This document shows positions 17,135-26,639 of a stretch of DNA of 64,000 bases, in pieces. Within the stretch, counting starts at the first letter, position 1, and each line of letters begins with the position of its first letter. Origin of the DNA: Haploplasma modicum ATCC 29102 (lineage in GTDB: Bacteria > Bacillota_I > Bacilli_A > Acholeplasmatales > Acholeplasmataceae); contig NZ_JHYB01000004.1 of NCBI RefSeq assembly GCF_000687835.1, forward strand, positions 91,001-155,000, read 5' to 3'. The position numbers were made by a program, and so were the translations under genes. A model generated the notes under the pieces. The model was not told the origin of the DNA and made no database searches. It worked only from the letters and a program-made list of their open reading frames with translations.

Positions 17135-19444
17135 CTATATTGCATCAACAACATTTAAAAATGTTATTTTTGATTCGTTATATTTTTTTATTGTCTCTTG
17201 AATTAGTTCATAATCTATTTTTTTTGCTTTAATTGTAAGAACAAACCTGTAGTTCCCTCTTACATATTTAATATATGGTTCACTTGGACCAAGAATAACT
17301 TCAAAGGAATCACTTAATTCTTTTTTTATGCTAATTGCATCTTTATAACTATTTAAGTAAGATTCATTAGCAATAATAATTTGAACAACTTTGTAGAAAG
17401 GTTCATATTTTAAAGCTAGTCGATCTTTGATTGCTCTTTCATAAAATTCATCATATGACTTATTAACCATACTAATTGCATAATGATCAAGATTATAGCC
17501 CTGGATTACTGCCTCACCACTCATATGTCTACCACTTCTACCAACCATTTGGGTTAATAGGTTATAAGTTTCCTCATTCGCCAGATAAGTTGGGCTTTTA
17601 AGTTCTAAGTCTGCCATTAAAATACCAACTAGTGTTACTTTAGGAAAATCTAGTCCTTTTGAAATCATTTTAGTACCAACTAAAATATCATATTTATGTT
17701 CTAGAAAATCTGACCATATTTGTTCATGACTTCCCTTATATTTAGTTGAGTTTTGATCCATCTTTAAAACTCTTGCTTCAGGATATGTTTTTTTCACTCT
17801 ATCATATACTTGATCTATCCCCATACCAATTTGGTCAATCTTTGTACTCTTACATGTATCACAAACTTTCTTAAATTCTTGTTTATGATCACAGTATGAA
17901 CATTTAAGAAGATTTTCATCTTTATAATATGTTAAAGCAACATCACAACTAGGACACTTAGGTGTATATCCACAGTTTCTACATAAAACAAAATTGGCAT
18001 AACCTTTTCTATTATATAAAAGAATTGTTTGTTCATTTTTGTTTAATCTATTTTTAATTTTTTCATTAAGTTCTTTAGAGAAAATTGAAACATTTCCTTC
18101 CCTTAATTCTTGTTTCATATCAACAAAACTTATTTTAGGTAAGCTTTGACTTGTTGCTCTATTTTTAAGTTCAAGTAATTTATATTCGTTATTCTTTGCA
18201 TAATACATTGAACTAACTCTAGGTGTTGCACTTGCTAGTAATATGGGAATACTATGATATTTAGCCTTAATTTTTAAGATATCAATTGCATCATAATAAA
18301 CATCGGACTTTTGCAAGTACGAAGAATCATGTTCCTCATCTACAATAATTAAACCTATATTATCAATCGGTAAGAAAACAGAACTTCTTGTTCCAACAAT
18401 TAAACTTGCCTTACCGTCTAAAACTTGGTTCCATGCATCAAACCTTTCTCCTCTTGTAATATTACTATGGTAGTATGTCACATTACAAATATCTCTACTT
18501 TTTAAATAGTTTGCTGTTGGAGCAACTAAACTAATTTCGGGAACTAAGTATAATACAGTTTTATTACGTCTTATTACTTCTTTTAAGATATTAATATAGA
18601 CTTCTGTCTTACCGGATCCTGTTATTCCACTTAATAAATATATATTATTTTTATCTAGGTTATTTGTAACTTCATCGTAAATTAATTGTTGTTCTTTATT
18701 TAATTTGTGCGAATCCACTAAATTTTTATTTTTATAACTAGCATTTCTAACTTCATTTATTTCTTTAATATATAAAACTTCATGTTTAATTAAAGTATTG
18801 ATAGCACTAATGCTAAAACCAGCTTTTACAATATCACTTTTAATTAAGCCTTCATTCTCTTTTACATAATCGGTTAAATCTTTATAATTAATAGCCTTAG
18901 GATAATTTGCATCTTTGTTATAATAAATTGCACTAATTATTTTATCCTTTGCTCTTTTACTATATTCTCTTTTAACTTCAATAATATTTTCTTTAATTAG
19001 TTTTTTGATTAAAGAGTTATTATCTCTTAAATTTTTAGTATAAATTAATTCATTTGAATTACCAAATAACAAAGCTATACTTTCTTCAAGAAGTGACTTA
19101 TCTTTAACTGTTAAAATTTGTTTATAGTCAATGAAGAGTTCATTTGGAACAATTGTTCTAATATTATCAATAAGTAGACTATTATTTGTTTTATTAATAT
19201 AGTCTAAATAAAGAAATGATTCTTCTGTAATAGATGGTGTTATATCTAAAACTTCACTTATTTCTTTTAAGTTTAAATATGAACTATCAGTAACAATATC
19301 GATAACAAAGCCAAGTCTCATTAAATGACCAAAAGGGACATAAACTCTCATGCCCTTTTCGATTTCCAAATGTTTTGGAATTATATAGTCAAATAACATA
19401 TCGACTTCTTTTGTTCTTAAATCTACTAACACTTTTGCTATCAA
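17135..19444 (-). CDS. priA: Primosomal helicase PriA
   Basis: 769 residues: N-terminal 3'BD and winged-helix region, helicase core with Walker A GITGSGKTEV and Walker B IIVDEEHDSS, a zinc-binding insert of four CxxC pairs (CRNCG, CPSC, CSYC, CDTC) and the C-terminal helicase half (QMVGRSGRH). It restarts stalled replication forks. The start is TTG after AAGGTGATATT. A terminator and a fresh promoter separate it from rbfA upstream; fmt, pgpA and the HD-like gene follow in the operon. Confidence 0.96.
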   Translation of the reverse strand: MIAKVLVDLRTKEVDMLFDYIIPKHLEIEKGMRVYVPFGHLMRLGFVIDIVTDSSYLNLKEISEVLDITPSITEESFLYLDYINKTNNSLLIDNIRTIVPNELFIDYKQILTVKDKSLLEESIALLFGNSNELIYTKNLRDNNSLIKKLIKENIIEVKREYSKRAKDKIISAIYYNKDANYPKAINYKDLTDYVKENEGLIKSDIVKAGFSISAINTLIKHEVLYIKEINEVRNASYKNKNLVDSHKLNKEQQLIYDEVTNNLDKNNIYLLSGITGSGKTEVYINILKEVIRRNKTVLYLVPEISLVAPTANYLKSRDICNVTYYHSNITRGERFDAWNQVLDGKASLIVGTRSSVFLPIDNIGLIIVDEEHDSSYLQKSDVYYDAIDILKIKAKYHSIPILLASATPRVSSMYYAKNNEYKLLELKNRATSQSLPKISFVDMKQELREGNVSIFSKELNEKIKNRLNKNEQTILLYNRKGYANFVLCRNCGYTPKCPSCDVALTYYKDENLLKCSYCDHKQEFKKVCDTCKSTKIDQIGMGIDQVYDRVKKTYPEARVLKMDQNSTKYKGSHEQIWSDFLEHKYDILVGTKMISKGLDFPKVTLVGILMADLELKSPTYLANEETYNLLTQMVGRSGRHMSGEAVIQGYNLDHYAISMVNKSYDEFYERAIKDRLALKYEPFYKVVQIIIANESYLNSYKDAISIKKELSDSFEVILGPSEPYIKYVRGNYRFVLTIKAKKIDYELIQETIKKYNESKITFLNVVDAI

Positions 19445-19461
19445 AATATCACCTTAATTTT

Positions 19462-19490
19462 ATTATAAACTTAAAAGAAAAAAGTAACAA
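19462..19490 (-). promoter_or_regulatory. priA promoter overlapping the rbfA terminator
   Basis: On the minus strand: TTGTTA (-35, 19485-19490), 17-nt spacer, TATAAT (-10, 19462-19467). The -35 box lies inside the loop and 3' arm of the terminator hairpin at 19481-19500. Confidence 0.65.
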
Positions 19491-19500
19491 GAGTTACTTT
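19473..19500 (-). terminator. Terminator of the rimP-rbfA operon
   Basis: Stem AAAGTAAC/GTTACTTT (19481-19488 with 19493-19500), 4-nt loop, then T-rich tail on the minus strand. The rbfA stop codon lies within the hairpin arm. Confidence 0.82.
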
Positions 19501-19835
19501 ATTTCTTTCAATAATTTATCGATATGATTACCATATGCTAAAGCTTCATCATATAAGAAGTTTAGTTCAGGAATCTTTCTAATGTTTTTAATTTTTTTAG
19601 CTAATTCCATTCTAATTTGACCATTAGCTTTGTTTAATTCATTTTCTGCTAATTCTAATATTTTCTCATCATCACTTAAGATTGTATAATAGATTTTAGC
19701 AACCAATAAATCTTTAGTTACTTTTACTTCAGTTAAATTGATATATCCTACTTTTTCATTATTAATCGCTTTATTAACAATTGGTGCTAATTCTCTTTGG
19801 ATTAAACTTGATAATCTTTCTGTAGTAATTGACAT
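19494..19835 (-). CDS. rbfA: Ribosome-binding factor A
   Basis: 113 residues, a single KH-like domain (SSLIQRELAPIVNKAI, VTKDLLVAKIYYTIL, then IPELNFLYDEALAYG near the end), which is the standard RbfA length. It assists maturation of the 16S 5' end and 30S cold adaptation. It follows infB by 1 nt and ends the rimP-nusA-ylxR-ylxQ-infB-rbfA operon. Confidence 0.94.
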   Translation of the reverse strand: MSITTERLSSLIQRELAPIVNKAINNEKVGYINLTEVKVTKDLLVAKIYYTILSDDEKILELAENELNKANGQIRMELAKKIKNIRKIPELNFLYDEALAYGNHIDKLLKEIK

Positions 19836-19836
19836 T

Positions 19837-21663
19837 TTATTTTACCTCAATTTCTTTCATTTCTGAGATTTCGATATTATCGCCAACTTTAATATCATTA
19901 TAGTTTTCTATTGAAAGTCCACATTCATAACCACTCTTAACTTCTTTAGCGTCATCTTTAAAACGTTTAAGTGATGCAAGCTTACCTTCATAAACTACTA
20001 TTCCATCTCTAACAACACGAATCAAACTATCTCTTTTCACTATACCGTCTGTTACAAAACAACCAGCTATAGTACCAATTTTTGAAACTTTGAATGTTTC
20101 TCTAACTTCAACGTTACCAATAACAACTTCTTCAAATTCAGGTTCTAACATTCCTTTTAAAGCTTTTTCAATATCTTCAGCTACACGGTAAATAACATTG
20201 TATAATCTGATTTCAACATTTTCATCTTCAGCAACTTTTCTAACGTTTGCTGTTGGTCTAACGTTAAAACCAATAACGATTGCATTTGATGCATTTGCTA
20301 GACTAATATCATTTTCACTAATTGCACCAACACTTGCACGAACAATATTTACTTCAAGACCTTTAATATCAATTAAGCCTAGAACACTTCTTAATGCCTC
20401 AATTGAGCCTTGAACGTCTGCTTTGATTAACAGATTAAGTTCTCTATGTTCATCCGACATTTGATCAAACATTTTATCAAGTGATGCTTTAATTTGTTTT
20501 TGTTCGCCTTCACGTTCAATGCTTGCACGTTGTTCTGCAATTTGTCTTGTTGTTCTTTCATCTGCAAATACCATGAAGATATCTCCGGCTTGAGGAACAT
20601 CATTTAAACCTGTAATTTCTATCGCTCCTGAAGGATAAACTTCAGTATGTCTTTTTCCTAAATCATCTTGCATTGTTCTAATCTTACCGTATGTTTTACC
20701 TACTACGATATTATCACCAACTCTTAGTGTTCCACTTTGCACGATTAATGTTGCAACAGGTCCTCTACCCTTATCAAGTTTAGCCTCAATAACTGTACCT
20801 CTTGCTTCACGATTTGGGTTTGCTTTATATTCACCAATTTCGGTTACTAAATCAATAACGTCTAATAGCTTATCAATCCCTTTATTTTTAAGGGCTGAAA
20901 TTTGGATAAATGGAATATCTCCACCCCATTCTTCAGGAAGCAATCCATGATTTGATAATTCAGTCATTACATGATCTGGATTTGCGGTTGGTTTATCCAT
21001 TTTATTAACTGCAACAATAATTGTTGCTTTTGCTGCTTTAGCATGATCTAAGGCTTCAAGTGTTTGAGGCATTACTCCATCATCTGCTGCTACAACTAAA
21101 ATTACGATATCTGTTACACCAACACCTCTTTTACGCATTTCAGTAAATGCCGCGTGTCCTGGAGTATCAATAAAAGTAATCTTTTTACCATTTCTATCAA
21201 CTTGGTATGCCCCAATGTGTTGAGTAATACCACCATGTTCTCCTGCTGTAACTCTTGTTTTTCTAATAACATCTAATAATGTAGTTTTACCATGATCAAC
21301 GTGTCCCATTACGGTAACAACAGCTGGTCTTAGTTCTAAATCTTTAGCATCATCTTCAACTACAAACTCATCATATCTAACTACGTCTGTAATAACTTCA
21401 TCTTTAACTTCAAAACCTAATTCCATTGCAATTAATTCTACTGTTTCACGGTCTAATGCAACATTAACACTTGCCATAATACCTAATTGCATTAAGTTTT
21501 TAATAACTACTGCATTTGAAACTCCAAGTCCTTGTGCTAATTCAGGAACAGTCATTCCTGATTTAAAGATAACTACTTTTTCACCGGCCGGGCTATCTTT
21601 TTTACTTGGATGGTTTTGTCTTTTAACAAACTGATTTTTTACTTTTTTATTATTTTTGGCCAT
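19837..21663 (-). CDS. infB: Translation initiation factor IF-2
   Basis: 608 residues, a short form: a roughly 35-residue basic tail, the IF2-N domain (about 36-85), then the GTPase with G1 GHVDHGKT (120-127), DTPGH and NKMD, and two C-terminal domains that bind fMet-tRNA. Long N-terminal repeats of other bacteria are missing. It starts just after the ylxQ stop, with AGAAGGAAGTG as ribosome site. Works with IF1/IF3 to place initiator tRNA on the 30S subunit. Confidence 0.97.
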   Translation of the reverse strand: MAKNNKKVKNQFVKRQNHPSKKDSPAGEKVVIFKSGMTVPELAQGLGVSNAVVIKNLMQLGIMASVNVALDRETVELIAMELGFEVKDEVITDVVRYDEFVVEDDAKDLELRPAVVTVMGHVDHGKTTLLDVIRKTRVTAGEHGGITQHIGAYQVDRNGKKITFIDTPGHAAFTEMRKRGVGVTDIVILVVAADDGVMPQTLEALDHAKAAKATIIVAVNKMDKPTANPDHVMTELSNHGLLPEEWGGDIPFIQISALKNKGIDKLLDVIDLVTEIGEYKANPNREARGTVIEAKLDKGRGPVATLIVQSGTLRVGDNIVVGKTYGKIRTMQDDLGKRHTEVYPSGAIEITGLNDVPQAGDIFMVFADERTTRQIAEQRASIEREGEQKQIKASLDKMFDQMSDEHRELNLLIKADVQGSIEALRSVLGLIDIKGLEVNIVRASVGAISENDISLANASNAIVIGFNVRPTANVRKVAEDENVEIRLYNVIYRVAEDIEKALKGMLEPEFEEVVIGNVEVRETFKVSKIGTIAGCFVTDGIVKRDSLIRVVRDGIVVYEGKLASLKRFKDDAKEVKSGYECGLSIENYNDIKVGDNIEISEMKEIEVK

Positions 21664-21960
21664 CTAATTCACTTCCTTCTCTAGCTTTAGCATTTTATTA
21701 CTAAAACCAATATCAATAATACCAACTACCATGATATTATTTTTTCCTATTGCATTTGATAGTGCTATAGAATCATATAATTCAATTACTTTAGTATCAT
21801 AAGTTTTGCACTTATCATATACTAATTTTTTTGTATTATCTGATGCATTAGTAGCTAATAACACTAACTTTACTTTTTTGCTTCTAACACCGTTTATTGT
21901 TATTTCAGTTCCACTAGTAATTTTTCTTGCTCTTGCTGCAAGCCCCAATAAATTAATCAT
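21664..21960 (-). CDS. ylxQ: L7Ae-family RNA-binding protein YlxQ
   Basis: 98 residues, starting INLLGLAARARKITSGTEI, the L7Ae/L30e-type fold that binds kink-turn RNA, followed by VKLVLLATNASDNT. Located, as in Bacillus, between ylxR and infB. The start overlaps the end of ylxR by 8 nt. Its RNA target in this lineage is not known. Confidence 0.9.
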   Translation of the reverse strand: MINLLGLAARARKITSGTEITINGVRSKKVKLVLLATNASDNTKKLVYDKCKTYDTKVIELYDSIALSNAIGKNNIMVVGIIDIGFSNKMLKLEKEVN

Positions 21961-22216
21961 TTATCAGACTTTCAAGTTCTAAGTATATTTCTTCTGGAAC
22001 AGAAACTTCTAATTTACGGTCTAAAGCCTTATTTTTTCTTGCTAAATTTATTACTTCACGTGATAACTTTAAGTATGCTCCACGTCCTGGTGCTTTACCT
22101 TTTAAGTCAACACTTACCAAACCTTCCTTAGTCGCACATACTCTTACCAATTCTTTTTTCGGTAAAACTTCCTTAGTAACAACACAAGTGCGCATTGGTA
22201 TCTTTTTGACCTTCAT
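21953..22216 (-). CDS. ylxR: YlxR (DUF448) RNA-binding/RNase P-associated protein
   Basis: 87 residues from ATG 22216 (MKVKKIPMRTCVVTKEVLPK). I chose this start because the nusA stop is at 22218-22220 and AAGGA lies about 11 nt upstream. The family motif is PMRTCV near the N-terminus, with GRGAYL in the middle. YlxR proteins are small nucleic-acid-binding proteins; roles in RNase P modulation and transcription have been proposed. It sits between nusA and ylxQ in the conserved order. Confidence 0.9.
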   Translation of the reverse strand: MKVKKIPMRTCVVTKEVLPKKELVRVCATKEGLVSVDLKGKAPGRGAYLKLSREVINLARKNKALDRKLEVSVPEEIYLELESLIND

Positions 22217-22217
22217 A

Positions 22218-23285
22218 TTAATACAAGATTCCTTCTTCATTTGCCATTGCTTCAGATTTAATATCAATACTCCAACCTGTTGCTAGTACTGCAAGTTTAA
22301 CGTTTTGACCTGCCTTACCAATTGCAAGAGATAATTGATCGTTTGGTACGATTGCTAAGGCTGTTTTATCTTTTGGATTAATTTTTGTTACAGCAATAAC
22401 ATCTGATGGTTGAAGTGCATTTTCAATTAATTCACGTTCGTTATCGCTCCATCTAAATAAATCGATTTTTTCGCCTGATAATGCTTGAACAATTTCTCTA
22501 ATTCTTGTTCCGCCTTCACCAATACATGAACCGATTGGATCAACAGATGGATCATTTGATCTAACTCCAACTTTTGATCTCTCGCCAGGAGCACGGCTGA
22601 TTCCAACAATTTCAACAGTCTTGTCTTTGATTTCAGGAATAAATAATTCCATTAATTTTTCTACTAAATTTTTATCTTTTCTTGTAACAAAGATTTTTGG
22701 TCCTTTTGATTTAGACTCAACCTTTGAAACATAAACATAAACAAATGCATTAGGATGTAGGTGATCTTTTTCTAAAACTTCTGTTTTAGGTAGAATTGTC
22801 ATTTCTTTTCCTAAGTCAACTTTATACATTAAAGGTGTTTCTTCGATTATTCTTGCTTTAATCATTTGTCCTTCTTTATCTTTAAAGAATTCATATAAAT
22901 TTGATTTTGTATGTGATAATAAAACATCTTTATATCTTTGTTTCATATCACGCATACCAAAGTGACTAAAGTCTTCTGGTTTTACTTCAATTTCTAAGAT
23001 TTCACCAACCTTAGCTTTATTGCTTAACTTTAATGCTTCATCTAGTAATAAAACACTATATGTTTTTTCGCCACCAATTTCAATTTCATCAATTACAAGG
23101 TATTGTCTAAAAACTTTAAGTTTGTTTTTTACTTCATCAAAGTCAACACGGCATGTGTTTACTTGATGTGTTCTTTTACATCCTGCAATTAATCCTTCTT
23201 TTAGTGCTTCTAAAACTTGATTCTCGGACAAACTCATTGATTCAGCTACTTCTTTGATTTCGCCTAAAATATCTTGTTTTGCCAT
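22218..23285 (-). CDS. nusA: Transcription elongation/antitermination factor NusA
   Basis: 355 residues: RNA polymerase-binding N-terminal domain (about 1-125), S1 domain (about 130-200, GQMIKARIIEETPLMYKVDL), and two KH domains (about 225-345, with GSCIGEGGTRIREIV and LSLAIGKAGQNVKLA). There are no C-terminal acidic repeats, as usual in Gram-positives. It modulates pausing and termination. Good GGAGGAAAC site; follows rimP by 11 nt. Confidence 0.97.
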   Translation of the reverse strand: MAKQDILGEIKEVAESMSLSENQVLEALKEGLIAGCKRTHQVNTCRVDFDEVKNKLKVFRQYLVIDEIEIGGEKTYSVLLLDEALKLSNKAKVGEILEIEVKPEDFSHFGMRDMKQRYKDVLLSHTKSNLYEFFKDKEGQMIKARIIEETPLMYKVDLGKEMTILPKTEVLEKDHLHPNAFVYVYVSKVESKSKGPKIFVTRKDKNLVEKLMELFIPEIKDKTVEIVGISRAPGERSKVGVRSNDPSVDPIGSCIGEGGTRIREIVQALSGEKIDLFRWSDNERELIENALQPSDVIAVTKINPKDKTALAIVPNDQLSLAIGKAGQNVKLAVLATGWSIDIKSEAMANEEGILY

Positions 23286-23296
23286 TTTGTTTCCTC

Positions 23297-23737
23297 CTAT
23301 ATTTTGACTCTTGTTCCTATATTTAGGACATCGTCATATTCAATTTTTATTTTTCTAAACTGACCCTTATTATTGTACTCAATTGTAATTGTTTTATCTT
23401 CAACACTTAATATTGTACCTAGGATCTTTTCTTTGCTTGTTTCAGCATACACAAAACTATTTATATGTTCTTTTACTTCTTCTAGACTATTTAATAAATA
23501 TTCTGCACCAACCGATGATAATTCTAAGAAATAATCATCGTCAATATCACCATCTGATAAAACATCAAATAATTTTCTATGAATTTCTTCTAATAAATCT
23601 GTTGTAATATCTTTCCCTTTTAATAAAATTTCTAGTATCTTTTCACCAAATTCTTTTTTAGTTTTAATACTTGAGATTTCTAAAGGGTATGATGTTAAAA
23701 TATCTTCTAATTTTTGTTTTACTACTTCTATTCTCAT
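23297..23737 (-). CDS. rimP: Ribosome maturation factor RimP
   Basis: 146 residues from ATG 23737 (MRIEVVKQKLEDILT), with GAGGTG 3-4 nt upstream. It has the two-domain RimP layout: an alpha/beta N-terminal part with DDDYFLELSSVG, matching the family's YxLEVSSPG loop, and a C-terminal SH3-like barrel (about 78-146). It assists 30S assembly and is the first gene of the nusA-infB operon. Confidence 0.9.
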   Translation of the reverse strand: MRIEVVKQKLEDILTSYPLEISSIKTKKEFGEKILEILLKGKDITTDLLEEIHRKLFDVLSDGDIDDDYFLELSSVGAEYLLNSLEEVKEHINSFVYAETSKEKILGTILSVEDKTITIEYNNKGQFRKIKIEYDDVLNIGTRVKI

Positions 23738-23764
23738 AAACACCTCTTTATATATCAATTATAT

Positions 23765-23793
23765 ATTATATCATTTTTTGTTATTTTTAACAA
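23765..23793 (-). promoter_or_regulatory. Promoter of the rimP-nusA-infB operon
   Basis: Minus strand: TTGTTA (23788-23793), 17-nt spacer, TATAAT (23765-23770), about 28 nt before the rimP start. Confidence 0.78.
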
Positions 23794-23817
23794 TCTGATA
23801 ATGCTTAATAATATATT

Positions 23818-23858
23818 ATTAAAAAAACTAAAGACTCTAACCAGTAGTTCCTTAGTTT
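23818..23858 (-). terminator. Terminator of the small coiled-coil gene
   Basis: Interrupted stem with outer arms AAACTAA/TTAGTTT (23825-23831, 23852-23858) followed on the minus strand by T7. It separates the small gene at 23866 from the rimP promoter. Confidence 0.65.
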
Positions 23859-23865
23859 CTTTTAG

Positions 23866-24084
23866 CTATTGTTCCTTAGCTTTTCTTCTTTCAAATTCAG
23901 AAATCTCTTGTGCATGAACTTCAATTTGAGCATTAATCTTTTTTAGTTCTTTTTTAATCTTTCTCACATTAAAAAAACCTTTTGTGCTTTTTAGTTCATT
24001 TTCTTTTTCTGTCATTTCTTTACTAAGTTCTTCTACTCTTCTTAAATTAAATTCATGTTTGTTATCACTTATATGCTTATTCAT
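23866..24084 (-). CDS. Small coiled-coil protein of unknown function
   Basis: 72 residues, highly charged, almost entirely predicted helix with heptad-like spacing (VEELSKEMTEKENELKSTKG, then IKKELKKINAQIEVHAQEI). It has a strong ribosome site (GGGAGG 7 nt before ATG) and its own terminator, so I take it as a real gene. No signal peptide, Cys or membrane segment. I do not recognise a family. Its position between the znu promoter region (divergent) and rimP gives no functional hint. Confidence 0.65.
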   Translation of the reverse strand: MNKHISDNKHEFNLRRVEELSKEMTEKENELKSTKGFFNVRKIKKELKKINAQIEVHAQEISEFERRKAKEQ

Positions 24085-24147
24085 CCTAATACCTCCCTTT
24101 ATTTATCTTTATTTTAACATTTATTTATAGTTTATTCAATTAAAAAG

Positions 24148-24188
24148 TTTTGCGAATGGTTTGCAAAAATAAAACTCTGTGTTATAAT
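24148..24188 (+). promoter_or_regulatory. znuA promoter with Zur-type dyad operator
   Basis: TTGCAA (-35, 24161-24166), 16-nt spacer, TATAAT (-10, 24183-24188). A dyad TTTTGCGAA-TGG-TTTGCAAAA (24148-24168, one mismatch) covers the -35 box, positioned to block polymerase. The operon encodes its own Fur-family regulator, so this is the likely Zur site; that link is inferred. Confidence 0.75.
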
Positions 24189-24212
24189 TATTTTGCTTTC
24201 AAGGAGGATTTT

Positions 24213-25166
24213 ATGTATAAAAAAATTATAAAAATGATGTTAGTACTATTTTTAGTTTTAACACTTACTAGTTGCAACAAGAATAATACAGCTAAACCAC
24301 TAATAGTAACTACACTTTTTCCACAATATGATATGGCGAAAAATATTGTTGGTGATAAATTTGATGTAGTACTTCTTCCAAATCCTGGTTCTGAGATTCA
24401 TGATTTTGAACCTACAAGTAGACAAATATCAAGCATTAAAAAAAGTGATCTTTTTATTTTTTCAAGTTATGAGATTGATTCATGGTTAAACAATAATGCT
24501 TATAGAGTTAGTGGTGATAAAACTGTTGTATTAAATTTAAGTACCTATCTTGATTTAGAACATGAAGAAGAACATGAACATGACGAACATGAACATGAAC
24601 ATAAGCACGATCACAATCATGATCATGGTGACCTTCATTACTGGACTGATACTACTGTTTATCTTGAACTACTAGAAGTTGTTAGTAATCTGATTGCTGA
24701 GATTGATTATATCAATAAGGATTACTACTTATTAAATGCGAAAAATTATAGTGAAAAAATTCTTACCCTGCATAATAGTTTTTTAGATTTCTTAAATAAA
24801 ACAGAAAATAAAAAAATATATTTCTCCGGACATAATGCACTTGATAGTTTTAGTAAGTTATACAATATAGAAATTACTGCTTTAGTTGATTCTATAAAAC
24901 CAGATGCAGATATTACCTCTGTCCAAATTATTAAATTAATAAATGAAATTAAAGAAAATAATATCAACTACTTATTTACAGAAGAGTTAAGTGATCCTAA
25001 AGTTTCACAAACTATTAAAAATGAAGTAAAGAAAAAAAATCAAGATGTCACTCTTTTAGAACTACATGGGTATCATAACATTTCAAAAGAAGATAACAAA
25101 AACAATATTACATTTTATGACTTACTATCAAGAAATGTTAATAACTTAAAGGAGGCACTAAAATGA
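24213..25166 (+). CDS. znuA: Zinc-binding lipoprotein of a Znu/Adc ABC importer
   Basis: 317 residues from ATG 24213, preceded by AAGGAGG; the longer frame upstream runs into the promoter. Lipobox LTSC with Cys21. Cluster A-1 metal-binding fold: His63 (SEIHDFEP), a His/Glu/Asp-rich loop at about 116-142, His142 (HYWTD), SGHNALDSF and a C-terminal TEELSDP. The His-rich loop is characteristic of zinc (not manganese) receptors. It captures Zn2+ outside the membrane and feeds ZnuB. First gene of znuA-znuC-znuB-zur; znuC overlaps by 4 nt. Confidence 0.94.
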   Translation: MYKKIIKMMLVLFLVLTLTSCNKNNTAKPLIVTTLFPQYDMAKNIVGDKFDVVLLPNPGSEIHDFEPTSRQISSIKKSDLFIFSSYEIDSWLNNNAYRVSGDKTVVLNLSTYLDLEHEEEHEHDEHEHEHKHDHNHDHGDLHYWTDTTVYLELLEVVSNLIAEIDYINKDYYLLNAKNYSEKILTLHNSFLDFLNKTENKKIYFSGHNALDSFSKLYNIEITALVDSIKPDADITSVQIIKLINEIKENNINYLFTEELSDPKVSQTIKNEVKKKNQDVTLLELHGYHNISKEDNKNNITFYDLLSRNVNNLKEALK

Positions 25167-25825
25167 ATTTAATTGAAGTATCAAACTTATCTTATAGCGT
25201 ATCTAATCAAACCATTTTAAATGATATATCATTTACACTAAAAAAGGGTGAGTACTTAAATATCATTGGACCTAATGGTTCTGGTAAAACTACATTAGTT
25301 GAACTAATAACAAACTTAATTAAACCAACTGAAGGTACAATTAAAATAAATGAAACAAATATTGGTTATTTACCGCAAAAATTAAACTTGAAGAAAAATT
25401 TCCCAATTACTGTAAAAGAAGTAATTAAATCCGGGGTGTTAAATACTAAACTACTATCTGATGAAAATATTATGAAGTGGTTAAAGATGATGGGAATTGG
25501 TGAACTCTTAAATGAAAAAATGCATGTTTTATCCGGTGGGCAACAACAAAGAGTATTTATTATTAGAACACTAATTAATGAACCTAGTATATTAATTCTT
25601 GATGAGCCTACAAGTGCGCTTGACCCTGATTTTAGAGAAGGATTTAATATATTTTTAAAGTCCCTCTGTGAAAAGAAACAAATTACTATTATTAATGTTA
25701 CTCATGATTTAAGTGAATTAAATTTAAAAAATACTAAAGTATTATATATCGATAAAGAAATAAAGTATTATGGTGATTCAATAAACTTCAAAGAATTAGA
25801 GCACGGAGGGGTAAGTCATGTTTGA
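25163..25825 (+). CDS. znuC: Zinc ABC transporter ATP-binding protein
   Basis: 220 residues with Walker A GPNGSGKTTL (about 35-44), signature LSGGQQQRV and Walker B ILILDEPTSALD, then the H-loop THD. It powers import by the ZnuB permease. Neighbouring receptor and permease fix it as ZnuC. ATGA overlap with znuA and 8-nt overlap with znuB. Confidence 0.93.
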   Translation: MNLIEVSNLSYSVSNQTILNDISFTLKKGEYLNIIGPNGSGKTTLVELITNLIKPTEGTIKINETNIGYLPQKLNLKKNFPITVKEVIKSGVLNTKLLSDENIMKWLKMMGIGELLNEKMHVLSGGQQQRVFIIRTLINEPSILILDEPTSALDPDFREGFNIFLKSLCEKKQITIINVTHDLSELNLKNTKVLYIDKEIKYYGDSINFKELEHGGVSHV

Positions 25826-26639
25826 GTTTTTTAGTTATAGTTTTGTTATTAATGCAATTTTAATCGCCTCAATAATTGCTGTTTCAAGTGCTTTACTAAG
25901 CCCTTTCTTAGTTTTAAATGAACAAGCTTTAATTGCTGATGGACTAGCTCATGTAGGTTTTACTGGGTTTGCTCTAGGAATAATTCTAATCAATGAACCC
26001 TTATTTATCAGCATCCCATTTGTCGTTATTGTTTCAGTTTTAATTAAATATTTAGCTAATAATAAAAATATTAATGGTGATGCTGCTCTTGGATTATTAT
26101 CTACCATTTCACTTGCTATCGGATTAATTATTGTTCATAAATCTGATGGATTTAATCGTTCAATTCAAACGATGTTAGTGGGTAACTTATGGACGGTTTC
26201 AAATTTAGAACTTATTTTATCTTTTATAATATTAATATTAATTATTTCATTTGTAAGTTTTTATTACAAGAAACTTTTATTAATTACATTCGATTATAAA
26301 TATGCAAAGTTTTTAAAGGTTAAAACAAATTTAATATCTTATTTACTTTCCATTTTAACTGCACTTTTAATTACAATTGGGGTAAAAGCAATCGGAACAT
26401 TATTAATCTCATCATTTGTAATTTTTCCTGTAATAATTGGAATGCAATTTAAAAAAGGGTTTTTCCATACATTATTACTAGGTGTTATAGCGTCCATTAT
26501 AGCGGTATTGATTGGAATAATTTTTGCTCACACTGTTGATATTCCTGCTGGTTCTAGCATTATCTTAGTGTATACAATAATTTTATTTGTTTCAATGTTT
26601 TTAAAAAAGTTTATTAAAGGAGGAAGTTTCCGTGCTTAG
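25818..26639 (+). CDS. znuB: Zinc ABC transporter permease
   Basis: 273 residues, about eight transmembrane helices, ABC-3 family. The conserved loop after the first helices reads ALIADGLAHVGFTGFALG. It forms the zinc channel with ZnuC. The ribosome site GGAGGGG lies within the end of znuC and the gene ends inside the start of zur. Confidence 0.93.
   Translation: MFEFFSYSFVINAILIASIIAVSSALLSPFLVLNEQALIADGLAHVGFTGFALGIILINEPLFISIPFVVIVSVLIKYLANNKNINGDAALGLLSTISLAIGLIIVHKSDGFNRSIQTMLVGNLWTVSNLELILSFIILILIISFVSFYYKKLLLITFDYKYAKFLKVKTNLISYLLSILTALLITIGVKAIGTLLISSFVIFPVIIGMQFKKGFFHTLLLGVIASIIAVLIGIIFAHTVDIPAGSSIILVYTIILFVSMFLKKFIKGGSFRA

Noticed and set aside
24150..24212. Upstream extension of znuA
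   Set aside because: It overlaps the promoter and would put 21 residues before a normal lipoprotein signal.
24560..24640. Tandem repeat region in znuA
   Set aside because: The repetitive DNA simply encodes the His/Glu/Asp metal-binding loop and is normal for zinc receptors.
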